From Pachyseris speciosa (Eukaryota > Cnidaria > Anthozoa > Scleractinia > Pachyseridae), in assembly GCA_016490735.1 (NCBI GenBank), contig JAEMWC010000667.1:405001-469000 (forward strand): 64,000 nt of DNA. The letters are read 5' to 3'. This document shows, piece after piece, positions 50,424-60,870 of the stretch. Position 1 is the first letter of the stretch, and every line of letters begins with the position of its first letter. Position numbers and translations under genes: made by a program. The notes beneath the pieces are model-generated. The model worked only from the letters and a program-made list of their open reading frames with translations. It was not told the origin of the DNA and searched no databases.

Positions 50424-51601
50424 CTGAATGAGCGCGAGTGAAGAAAACGATAAGTAGCGTACATACAACCAAGAGCAAGATCGTGATGTGAGTGAAGTGA
50501 GTATTTATAAAACCAATATACTGCCGACTGACTCGTCACCAGCTCCTTAACTTTTAACTTAAAGGCACTTAAGACAGTTGTACTGTTGATATAGGGATAA
50601 AGGTTTCACTAAGTGTGCAATCGCGCGTTTGACTCCAGAGTTTGAGTCATACTCAGGGACGTTTTAAGTATAATTCGAGATCGGCCAATGTTTCGCAACT
50701 TTCGCGCTCTTTCTGTGCGGACCACATAGTGAAACAAATTGGAAACAGCGACTTCTTGGCGCGACTTCTAAAAATCTCTAAGAACTACGCAAACTCTAAG
50801 GGAATGTGGCGTTACAAGTAAATTCGGTCGACTAGACTAAGTAAAATATATGAATATGTGAATGATCATCGCAGTTATGAACACTACTTAAGCAGCAGTG
50901 AAAATATGGATGACAACATGCTTGTCTTTTAATGGCTACAAAAGAGCGAGGTTTTTGTGTTTTCTGGGTTTCTCGAGATCAACTACGCAATCTGCACCAG
51001 CAGAAGGTACAAACACTCGATGGGTCGTGTTTCTGTTATCAAGAGCACTACTTAAATTGTCCTTGAACTTCCTACATTTGGCCCTCAGGCTTAGACGTGG
51101 TATCGTGGTACCTCTTATTCTCAGTTGGGTTTGTTACAAGCTTTCGCTGCTATGTTGTACTAAGTTGCGAGCTCTCTCATAATTTTCGTTTAGTTTTGCT
51201 TCACTTAATTGAAATCTGTTGAAACTACGAAACAACTGCTTGTAAAGCATGCGGTGAACAACCGTACAAAGTGGATCAGTAGCTGCGTTAAGTCGTTTTA
51301 GAAAACCTATACCAGCCCTACGTGGACAACGAAACGTAAAGTGACTTTGATTGGAATTGGCAGTTACCGAGTTGATGGTGCGCTTTTCATAGAATTAGTG
51401 TAAAGAAAATCGGAAAGCAACAAAAACATTGAATCCTTGACTTTTGCTGTTACTCTAATATAAATCAGTGTTGTTCGTTCGTGTGCTGTCGAGGTTGGCG
51501 CAACATTAAGCACTTTCTAGTATTTAGTGCTCTAGAAAAGGTATTTTCTTCGGTTGGAAAAGAGATAAAAAATACACGGTCACGGTGAGATCACTGAGGT
51601 G
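50424..51601. other. Intergenic with a possible plus-strand first exon
   Basis: At 50932-51006 an ATG opens 25 codons (MATKERGFCVFWVSRDQLRN, then LHQQK) and meets a donor-like AAG/GTACAA in phase 0. The phase suits the first fixed exon of the gene at 57506, but the intervening 6.5 kb makes the link a guess. On the minus strand a 24-codon frame near 50728-50654 is also coding-like but isolated. Confidence 0.25.
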
Positions 51602-51966
51602 GCCCCGGGGGGTACTCCCTATAATGGCATATACGGGGAGGCTCCGCCCGAAAGGGGTAGCTTTTTCACGCTTCAGGTATATGAAAGGGTAGGGATTTCA
51701 CGAGTCGAAGTATATGAAAGGGTAGGGAAATCTGTCATTGAGGTATTTAAAAGGGCCTTTCATTAAAATATTTCGAACACACATACCTTACGACGGTACT
51801 GTTTTAATTTATTGAACACTACATGAAAATTAAAATGACAAGAAGACCTCCTGTTTTAAGTATACGAAAGGGGTACTTTTTTTTTGCCAAAAATGGTATA
51901 AAAGGGTAAGGGGTCGGACCTCGGAGCGGAGCCTCCCCGTACTAAAACTTTTTTAGTACCCCCCGG
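51602..51966. mobile_element. MITE with CCCGGGGGGTACT ends
   Basis: Terminal inverted repeats (ccccggggggtact / agtaccccccggg). The words 'ggggaggctccgc' and 'agggtag' occur inside. A truncated copy in opposite orientation lies at 58926-59125. Confidence 0.75.
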
Positions 51967-52532
51967 GAGGTGGCTAGAAAATATTGTTGAGTTACATTAA
52001 GTTAAGTTTGTAAACAAAGCCCTCGCTGCCCAACTCAACAAAGAAAAGGGTCAGCAATTGCAGTCCTTTAAGTAGATATGGAGCAATATTTACTGACCTG
52101 ATGATTTAATAATACTACGAAAGTAGACGAAATAGACGAATGTTTGCATTTAGCGAATGTTTTTTCCGAGTTTTCTTGAAACGATACAATCGCGGGCAGC
52201 CAACTGAGGAAGCAGTGAACCAGTTAACTTTCATTTGAATCTCATGACCCGTGGCATGTATCTTCATGGGAAAAGGGATCTACTTTCTGGCCAAGTCTAT
52301 AATTATAACTAAGTAGAAAGAGGCAGTCTGACTGGCGCCTCACATCCATTTAATATTTAATTATCAACCCGCTTTCCACAAAGGTAACAGTAGCTAAAAC
52401 TGGAAACTTAAAATAATTTTCATGTTCAGTGAGACACAAGTTTTCTCATAAATCTAAAAAAAATGACTTGGCAATGAATATTGTATTATAGCTTACATCT
52501 GTTTATACCTCTCAGTTTTAAATAACGACGCT
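51967..52532. other. No recognisable feature
   Basis: No open frame, repeat or motif of note. Confidence 0.3.
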
Positions 52533-52760
52533 TTGTGCCGTAGGCTTTGTCAAGTTGCAAATCAAAAAGCTACATCTTCACAGCCTTGCGTAACTTCCTA
52601 AATCTAATGTGACCTGTAACAATGACGTCGTTTGCGCGCTGCCGAAAAGACAGGTGATGCCGTAGGCTTTGTCAAGTGTTACTTGCAAAACTAAAAGCTA
52701 TATCTTCACAGCCTTGTTACTTCCTACACCTAATGACCCGTCACAAATGACGTCTTTGGA
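52533..52760. repeat. Imperfect tandem duplication, offset about 127 bases
   Basis: 'tgccgtaggctttgtcaag', 'atcttcacagccttg' and 'aatgacgtc' occur twice in the same order, about 127 bases apart. Confidence 0.6.
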
Positions 52761-53604
52761 CAGTACAAAATGGCAGAATTTATGGCTCGAAAGAATTTTC
52801 TGAACTGGTAATATAAACAACCTACAACATAATGTTGGATACACGTTCACGAAGATGCATTTTACACGAAACGTTTTTTTCTAAGTGAAATCAGGAAACT
52901 CGGGAACATTGCCACATCCGCAATCCAGTAAGGTCAAATTAAACTAATTCAGTACTTTCTATTTTAAGTCTCTTAATCAACAAATGGTGATTTGGTCGTC
53001 AATATGGTTTGCATTTAAAATGAAATCATGCATAATGATGCACTAAAACACGCTGCATTATTAAAAATAATGCAGCCTGTTTTAATAATGCAGCATGCTT
53101 TACGTGTCATATGTCCACTGGTGAAGCTACACTCAACCAAAAACACCGCAAAAAGTACCTTTAATACAAAGATTCCTAACTAATAATTTCCATCACACAT
53201 ATATCAGATATTTCAGTGGTTTCAGTAGTTTAAATAACGTATACAGGTCTTCACTATTCGCAAAATTCTCCATTGAACATTTTCCACCCGCTTCACTCGA
53301 TGACACACCCACTGCTGACAACTAGCAGAAGATCTGATTATATACTACTACGCAAAACCAACGTAATTACAACGACCAAAAGTAAGTACTTACCATCATA
53401 TTCCTCTAAATTTACAGTAAATGTTGTTTGCGTTAGGAAAATCTCTTATTCCGACCGGCTTTCTGAGAGGCTTTCCGCCATCGTTGCTAACAACGAGTTG
53501 ACTTTCACAAAGAACTGTGATGTTTGTCGAGCAATATGCAAATGAACATCTACCTTGACAAACAGACAGTTGATAACATGTACATGTCAATCTTATCTTA
53601 TCTT
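52761..53604. other. Palindromic patch and short frames
   Basis: A palindromic patch at about 53046-53097 repeats 'gctgcattatta' in both senses. A 13-codon ATG frame at 52769 (MAEFMARKNFLNW) ends at a donor-like GTAATA; isolated. Open frames at 53273-53590 occur on both strands, so neither can be preferred. Confidence 0.3.
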
Positions 53605-53695
53605 ACTCATGAAAACAGCTTACGTAACCTCACCTTGAATAAAAATAATATTTTCATTCAAGGTAAAGGTTACGTAAGCTATTGTTTTCATGAGT
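53605..53695. repeat. Hairpin of about 38 pairs
   Basis: 'actcatgaaaacagcttacgtaacct' at 53605 is mirrored at 53668-53694 across a short AT-rich loop, with a few bulges. Probably a MITE relic. Confidence 0.7.
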
Positions 53696-53817
53696 GTATC
53701 TAGAGAGTATTTATTCAATGTGTATTCAATTACTTGTTTTCCTGCTTGTTTTCCAAAAAAAATACAAAGGGGGGGGGGGGAGGGGTGGGTAGGGGTGGGG
53801 GTTGGCATCCGATGATA
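53696..53817. repeat. G-rich tract
   Basis: A run of 13 G, then GGGG-rich sequence (53769-53803), ending in 'ggcatccgatgatata'. The same ending follows another G-tract at 54391-54426, on the far side of the TIR element. Confidence 0.6.
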
Positions 53818-54339
53818 TACCGTAAATCCTCGATTAAGCGCCGCGGCGCTTATTAATTTCACCGAGATTTTGGTGCGGCGGTTATTTAAAACAAGTGCAT
53901 CACAAATTATAATGTTAAGAGAATGAAGTGAGTCACTTACTAGAGATGTACAAAAATTTATTATTTAACCAGTATTAAGATAAAGGGAAACCATGAACAC
54001 ATAGCATTAAAAGAAAGAAATACTCTCAAAATTTCACAGAGTTCGCATAAACATTGGGCATTGTGTTTTGCCCCGTCAAAATTATCAAACGTAAAGATCA
54101 AACGTGGTTTCTCTGGGTTTGCGGTACTCAGTTTTCGCAAGTCAGTACAGCGGCGCTTATTAATTTCACCGAGATTTTGGTGCGGCACTTATTCGAGATG
54201 CGGCGCTTATTCGAGGGCGGCGCTCATTAAGTTGGTGGACCTAGGTGCGGCGCTTATTAAGTTGGTGGGCCTAAGTGCGGCGTTTATTCGAGGTGCGGCG
54301 CTTATTCGAACTGCGGCGCTTATTCGAGGATTTAGGGTA
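53818..54339. mobile_element. TIR element built of GCGGCGCTTATT repeats
   Basis: The ends 53818-53844 and 54313-54339 are inverted repeats (TAAATCCTCGA.TAAGCGCCGC). Inside, 'gcggcgcttatt' and variants occur about ten times, mainly at 54149-54330, and the 'aatttcaccgagattttggtgcgg' block occurs twice. The middle (53890-54140) is unrelated unique sequence. No transposase frame. Confidence 0.65.
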
Positions 54340-54769
54340 ATTGCAGGCAGAAAACAATGGGTTTTGGGGGAAAACAATGGGAAAACAATGGGGGGGGGGG
54401 GGGAGGGTTGGCATCCGGTGATATAATTGCAGGCAGAAAAACAAGGGCCACTCGCAAGGAATCACTGAGGAATCCCGGGTGAGGAATTTTGTCCAAGCTT
54501 CAGCTATGTCAATGCGATAACTGATCTAATTACAACTAGTCCTAGTTGAGTCCTTGTCAGGATTAAATCTTATGGAAACTTGCTGATTAGAGAGGATCTC
54601 AATTCTGGGACTCTGAGTCAGGTGTGCAGATAGTGGGGCATGCGCAGTGATACCTGGCGCGCCAACAAATAATAAAGGGGAGGAGAAGGTGGGGTCATGG
54701 GCTCTTAGCCGGATATTTTTTTTCGGTTCTCCCTCTTATCTAAACTCCAGGAAACAGCTATTAGAAGAA
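54340..54769. other. Duplicated flank and intergenic
   Basis: 'attgcaggcagaaaa' occurs at 54341 and 54426, and a G-tract at 54391-54405 repeats the left flank of the previous element. Beyond 54450 nothing is recognised. Confidence 0.35.
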
Positions 54770-54940
54770 ATTTTAAAGTGTGACCATTGAAATCAAAGCT
54801 ATTGAGTAGAACATTCGGGTGAAGCCATCTCTTAACTGTACAAGGTGGCTGTAACTTTTTCCTCAGTGTAAATGCAAAAGTGTAATCATTCAAATGAAAG
54901 CTTTTTAGAAGTACTTTCCGGTGGTCCCGCTCCTGATTTA
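54770..54940. repeat. Two units of the 7.5-kb tandem repeat family
   Basis: 'gaccattgaaatcaaagct' near 54780 and 'aatcattcaaatgaaagct' near 54887 (spacing about 105), with 'gtacaaggtgg' and 'agtactttccggtgg' between, match units at 7490-8040. Confidence 0.5.
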
Positions 54941-54977
54941 ACTAATGAATGTCTTTAAATTTAACAATTTTGTTCAT

Positions 54978-55045
54978 GGGTTAGCGTGCTTTTATCGAGA
55001 TATGAAGCGTGCTCTCCAAACTTCCCAAATGCTTCATATCTCGAT
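54978..55045. repeat. Short hairpin repeat
   Basis: TCGAGATATGAAGC and its exact complement flank 22 bases; the outer 'gcgtgc' and 'gcac' also pair in part. 'atatgaagcacgctcgcgc' near 55158 repeats the stem. Confidence 0.6.
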
Positions 55046-56674
55046 GAACGCACAGCTGACACATGAACCAATTGTTATAACATTTTCAACGCGGTAGATT
55101 AAATATTGTCTAAACAGAAATTCCCTCTGCTAACGTCATCAGCTTGCACAATAGGAATATGAAGCACGCTCGCGCAAATTAATTTACCAACTATGTTAAA
55201 GATCGATGAATCCTCAAATGCGTCTTTCATTTGAAACAACCGCTGCAGGGCCCGCGGCCCCACGCAGCAACTTTGCAAGTGGGGTGGGTGGAGGGGCTCA
55301 CTTCGAACGCTTTAGCGTGAGTCAACTCGGGGGATCCGGGGCATGCTTCCCCGGAAAATTTTAAAATTAAAGTCCTCTGAAATGGCTAGAAATGCATTTA
55401 AAACTAACATGGTGTGGTGAAAAATATACTTTCAGCAACAAAAAGCGGTGCTTTGAAACAAGAATTTAATTACCTTTTCCCTTAACTAATCATAACTGGC
55501 AATTGGTAACGTATCTACAAAGCTCAAATTAACATACGATAGCCCTGGAGACATTGTACTTTTGAAAAGTGGGGGGGGGGGGCTAAAGTCCCCACCAGCC
55601 CCTCCCCCTGCGCTGGGCCTGTGCTGAAAACAGTATGTTAGGAGCTTCTGATCACTCCTGGGTATGTTGATTGCATTTTACGAGGCAGTTTAACTTTTTG
55701 TATTCCCCAGACGAATTGGCTCAAGCAACGTAACCATTCGTTCTCCAAATCAGTAGAAACAGGGACTGAAAATTTATTTAGCAATCGAGTTCGATTGTAA
55801 AAACATGGTCTAGTCTGGATTAAATTTTAGAAATTTGTGTCAGATTCAACTCAGACCGCCTTAGCTCAAATTCCAATAGTTTTTTTTTTCTTAAACGAAT
55901 TAGTAGCGATCAGTGCATGTGAGATAGACAATGAAGTGATTGTTCATATGCATAGTAAAAATATGGGCGAATCGCCCTTTAGATAACAGCGCTTCATTGA
56001 TTTCGTTTCATATATGCCGACAACTGAAAAAATTAAAAGCTCATGCACGGTCAACAAATTAAGAAAGAACTTTCGTTATCACGCATTTCATTTCCCATTA
56101 GCATTAAGCGATCAGCTGGAATGAACGGATCTTCCAGGTGTTACAAGAATGCATAGATTGAATGGAAACGAGAAATGGTCATGCGCGTGTCAGTCTGCCT
56201 CCTTTTTAGGCCGCTGAGTTTCCGTGGGTGGGGTGAGTGTTCTTGCCACTAAACTAAAGAATTTTTTTATGCTTATTAAAATATCAACGTAGATTATGCC
56301 TAAGGCGGGCAAGATGGAAGTTGGTTTACCCCTTTACCCTTATATTGTAACCGAAAAATAATTCGATAACATACTCAACAACTGAGATGCTTATTGCGTT
56401 GTACAATATGCTCTAATATATACCAACTGGAAGATACTTAAGATTTTTCTAAATGAATTCAATAAGTCTCGAACATTAGCTGTTAATTTTTCACTGCACG
56501 CCGGTTCATTTTAAGAGTAGAGAAATTTAAACATCTTATATTTGGGGTTAAATTAATTAACTTTTTCGATTATGTGATTAATTTTATGAATAAACTTCAA
56601 TCATCCGAGGTCGCCCTGTAGAAATTAAACTCGATAGCACCCCTTTGTACAATTTTAAGCAGTCATTTGGAAAA
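55046..56674. other. No firm feature
   Basis: A G-tract at 55569-55581 and C-rich 'cccctccccctgcgctggg' lie in a repeat-like stretch (55540-55640). Nothing coding. Confidence 0.3.
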
Positions 56675-56866
56675 TTATCGCGAAATCTCTGGAATATTCT
56701 CTTTTATGTTTTTGAAGAAGAGACTCCGTTTCGCTAGAATTTTGTTAGGGTAATGGTGCTGCCAAGCTGAATTAGTAAGCCGTGACATTTTTAGTAAGAG
56801 TGAAGGACTGCACTTGTAGGAGCGGACGGGAAACGTTGTACCCAAATCAGGGACCGCGGAGATCAT
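56675..56866 (-). CDS. Possible 63-residue open frame
   Basis: ATG at 56866 opens MISAVPDLGTTFPVRSYKCS and stays open to TAA at 56675, with mixed polar and basic residues. An acceptor-like GTTTTAG lies 30 bases upstream. No domain, no partner exon; weak. Confidence 0.22.
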   Translation of the reverse strand: MISAVPDLGTTFPVRSYKCSPSLLLKMSRLTNSAWQHHYPNKILAKRSLFFKNIKENIPEISR

Positions 56867-57505
56867 TTTAAAGTAAGTGCTAGGGCTAAAACATCTGGCC
56901 AGGTTTAAATGGTAAACTTCTTACGTTATCCACGTGATCTGGAGCCCTAAAAAATCAACCCAGAAAAAGAGTACTATAGTCCTACCAGCTCATCCCCCGC
57001 AGTTCCTGCGGTAAATTTGTTATAAATTGTGCTTATGTAGTCTTACACATTTGGCAAGTAAATGAACATTGAGCCACACCTTTGCATCAGGACCTGAACG
57101 TAATAACTTTTTCAAGGATCAAGAGATCAAAGTCTATCAAAAATTGAGCAGCATCTCTTATAATATTTGTTGCCGCAGATGAACGAAGAGCACGTACTTC
57201 TAGTCCCCACTCTGGGTGAGGGCAAGAAGTACGTACCCCCCGCCCCACCCCCACATCATAAAACAATGTTAAAACAATATTAAATTAAACAGTCATTTGA
57301 TTCACGTGAATTTGTTGGTGTTCGCGCGGAATGATCTTGCTCCCTCAGAACAAAACGCCTTTGTAAGTTAGTTGGATCTTCTCAAATTTTCTGGTCACTA
57401 TCTTAGCTGGATAATCCTAACTGATTAAACTGTACTATGCAGCTTAATTTCATTTCATTCGTTAATCTCTTTTAAGTCTTTTACTAACAGCCACTTTACA
57501 TTCAG
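56867..57505. other. No firm feature; a rejected exon
   Basis: A 12-codon stretch at 57180-57216 between a CCGCAG acceptor and a GTGAGG donor does not fit the phase of the next exon. Confidence 0.3.
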
Positions 57506-60202
57506 GTTGAAACTGCACCAGTTCAGTTTTGTGTGTTCCAGAGGATTCTAGGACGACCTACATCTCCTGTAAGTACTGAGACTCTATTTCAACTCTCTCC
57601 AGATGTATACAGTCTCAAGCTTTGACAACACGTTCTTAAGCTCGGCTAAACATTGTAACATTGCCATTGACTCAACAAAGTTGGAACATTTAACACCCCA
57701 TTTTAGATGATATTTGTCCAACATTTGTTGTTGGATGAAAGTTGTGCCGACTTAAACAATGTTAATTAAACGACGTTTAACATTGTTATATAACAAATGT
57801 TAGGCGTGTTATATAACAAAGTTGTTACGTTTAGCCAGGGCTTTACATATGTCCAAATATGCTAAAGTTACTGCTTTTTTTACACAATCAGAACAAATTT
57901 TAGACTGCACGAAAACGTGTTTCTTACGACCTCTGCGGCCAGCGTTGATTTTTTCTGTTGACGGGCATTTTTGCACCAAGGTATTTTTAGTTCTTAAGTT
58001 CAGTCAATCAAGAACAATTTAAAATAGTTGAAGAGGTTGGAATTTCCGGAAAACTAAGACTCGATATCGCGATAAAGAAACCGCGATCTATAAGCCAATA
58101 AGCTGTCTTATCTGTGGTCGCTATATCAGCGCAGTGCACTGTTTAAACTAAGGACTTTGTGTAGGCTGCATTGAAGCAGATGGACGTGCTATGCAGATGT
58201 AGGTGAGATTTTGTAGACAATAATTGTGGTTCATGATGAGCAGTATAGCTGCTCCCGTTATCTTGAACGTCCGCGGCCTTTTTGTAAGCCTCGCAGTACC
58301 TCGAAATTGAAGGAACTCACTTCCCTTGATAATCTTTAATGACGGCAATCGGTACAAGTGGTTGTTACAAACTCGAGCTTTCTTGACGACTTTTTGATTC
58401 ATTTGAGAGTTCACCACATTGAGGACATCATAGTTATGTAATTACTTGATTCGTAACCGAACTTCCATTTCCAAAACTGACTTTACAGTTATCCACTACA
58501 GTACAGCGAAAGCGTCATTGCTGAAGAAAGTCTGAACGCCAATGACGTAGGTAAGACAATTTTAGCGATAAACTATCCATCTGATTGCTCTCGGGATAAT
58601 CCGTTTATCTGTGAATTGGACTATCCAGAACATGGATTTTAGCACTAACAGTAAACACTGTTCAATTAAAATTATCAGTCCGGGTGCCGGTTAAACTTTG
58701 GTTAACATTTGTTCAAAATAACTTTTCCATGAAGTACGGGAATTTCAGTATAATCGTCCTTCTGAGTGTCTTTACATTCAAAACTTCCGGGCAAGGCCAT
58801 TTACCTATATCTAGACTGAAAAGCAGAGCGTAACATTTCTGTGTTTATCATCAAAATACACTCTCTCCAGTTACTGCCCACTGGAATTATTTGATAGCCG
58901 ATTGTATAAAATCACACTACAGTTGAGGGGGTACTAAAAAATTGTAATATGGGGAGGCTCCGCCCCGAGGTCCGACCCCTTACCCTTTTATATACCATTT
59001 TTGACAGAAAGGTACCCCTTTCGAATACCTTCGATTGACAATTAGTACCCCTATCGTATACCTAAAACAGGATTTCATGTAGCGTTCGATAAATTAAAAC
59101 AGTACAGTTATAAGGTATGTGTGTAATGCGGAGTTCGTTCATATGAAATGAATTAGTCCGGAAATGAAAGGAATGCGTTTTTTGGTTCTTGCCAACAAAC
59201 GTTCAAACGTTTCACAGACGACGAGTTAGTGATCGGCAAAAGACAATGATAAGACTTTTAATTAAAAACGACACTTTTATAACTTTGTGTCCGTCACGAC
59301 TGATCATTGCAAAGGAAACTTGCAGAATTTGTGGTTGGAATGGAACGGAAGACACTCCGCAGAGTATTGGGTCAGCTGAAAGCTTGTAAACATTTAATTT
59401 CAATTTAGAGCCAAGAGATCACATCACGTTCTTGTGGCACATCCTCACAGTTATGCTGGAAGAACATAACTGATTAAGAGGGGCTCAATTCTAAGGTTTC
59501 GATCTGGGCTCAAAATAGTCTCTCCATTTGGTGGAAACTGGAGTTTTTGAGAAAGCGATGTCTTGGCATGTTGTTCGTTTTGCAATGTTTTGCAAGCTTC
59601 AGAAGCACGTCAGGCAAGCAAACTTGACGGGCATGCTTTTCGTGTGCTAAAGCTAGGTGAATTTCTGCGGAGAACGGTTGTAAGTCAGCAACCAGTTTTC
59701 CTAGAAGTTGATACTAAAAAACCGAGCCAACGTTACTTCCTTGGAATGACTCCAACAAGGAAACTATTTGACCTCGGAGAAATTCTTTGTATGTAAGCAC
59801 TTTATTTACAAGCCATCATGACTTCCTCAGCTCACTCCCACGTTCACTAGTCAACAATGGAGCATCGAGAACTAATGGACTGCGAGAAATATATTAAAAC
59901 ACAAAACTGGAGCTGAAGATTAGGGCCATAAATTAGTTTTGGGGCTAGAAGATAAGGCATTCGCTCCAAAAGATTTTTTCTCAAATATAAGGAATTCGAC
60001 TTTCACGTCCTGCATTATACATTATCTAGCATGTGCGCAAACGATAAAGCACTATCTTTCACTAAGACAGCTCGTGAAGATTAAGGAGTCAACTGGGAAT
60101 ATAAAGAAATTACCTGCTGTACCTCAGATTTACGAAATTAAGGAGACGTTTCCTTTGCTTCCCCGGATCAGTGTGCTGGTTTACCTCGATGAAATGGAAT
60201 GA
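57506..60202 (+). CDS. Unrecognised gene, at least four coding exons
   Basis: Exons 57506-57568, 58502-58550, 59603-59788 and 60030-60202 join in phase at all three junctions and end in TGA (156 codons, 5' end missing). Acceptors are tttacattcag, atccactacag, gcaagcttcag and acattatctag; donors are CCT/GTAAGT, TAG/GTAAGA and TTT/GTATGT. The product begins VETAPVQFCVFQRILGRPTS, has an acidic link (SVIAEESLNANDVE), then a mixed beta-type region (FRVLKLGEFLRRTVVSQQPV, FLEVDTKKPSQRYFLGMTPT) and a C-terminal part ending LLPRISVLVYLDEME. No signal peptide or membrane helix is obvious. I do not recognise a family. A poly(A) signal is at 60575. A MITE copy lies in intron 2. The 25-codon exon at 50932 may be its start. 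Confidence 0.5.
58321..58402 (-). CDS. Possible antisense first exon inside an intron
   Basis: ATG at 58402 opens 27 codons (MNQKVVKKARVCNNHLYRLP, SLKIIKG) and reaches a strong donor GGGAA/GTGAGT. The same frame stays open to 58148 if unspliced. It lies in intron 1 of the plus-strand gene. No second exon could be fixed. Confidence 0.25.
58926..59125. mobile_element. Truncated, inverted copy of the 51.6-kb MITE
   Basis: Reads as the reverse complement of the right half of 51602-51966: gggggtacta, ggggaggctccgc, 'ggtccgaccccttaccctttta', 'gtacccctttcg', 'gataaattaaaacagtac'. It ends near 'aaggtatgtgtgt'. Lies in an intron of the gene at 57506-60202. Confidence 0.7.
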
Positions 60203-60695
60203 GGTTTAAATTTTGCGTGTCTTTAATTTGCAGTCCCTGTCCGCGTTTTAGAAGGTCTGAGATTCGACTGTACTTCAAGACGTTGCTTTCCACCCATAAA
60301 GGTTTTGATACTATTTAGAGCTTATTTACTTTATTTGTTGTTTTGGAAATGGTACGACGGTTTCGATGAATTTCTCTTGTGTTTTATTTCAATACGTCGG
60401 CTACAACCTTTAGGTTTTCTCCTAAAAAACTATCGTCTAGGATTTCTCTAATCTCTAGCATTGATCACATTTCATCAAACTCATCGTTTGCCAAAATTAG
60501 CTTGATGTCACCGGCTAAAGAAGTTTAATGTAACTGCTCAACATAGTGCATGGCTTGCATTTATCCTCGTGTTAAATAAAACACGCACGAAAAATCTTTC
60601 TTTTTTAAATTTGTCGAATCCAGCAAGATCCCTGTTATATAGCCTGTGAGAAAATTAGGAGTTTTGTTTGTTTGTTTTTTATCCCCTGTACCATA
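60203..60695 (+). terminator. 3' region and poly(A) signal of the 57.5-kb gene
   Basis: AATAAA at 60575 stands 373 bases after the stop codon. No other feature is seen in this stretch. Confidence 0.4.
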
Positions 60696-60870
60696 CACCT
60701 TATTCCAAAATGGCGACGAATTTGTTATTCTTTTGTTTTCATTATTAGCCCTCTTTGCCTCATTTTCACTTCAAAATTATTTTGTATTTGATACATGTTG
60801 ACGAGGCAAAGAGGGCTAATTAACATGCAAACAAAGAATAATAAATTGACCGCCATTTTGGAATAAGCTG
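60696..60870. mobile_element. MITE with arms of about 66 bases
   Basis: Arms 60696-60762 and 60805-60870: 'cttattccaaaatggcg', 'ttattctttgttt' and 'attagccctctttgcctc' are mirrored in order. The loop is about 42 bases. Confidence 0.7.

Noticed and set aside
57180..57216. A small exon (MNEEHVLLVPTL) of the 57.5-kb gene
   Set aside because: It exits in phase 1 whereas the exon at 57506 is open only when entered in phase 0.
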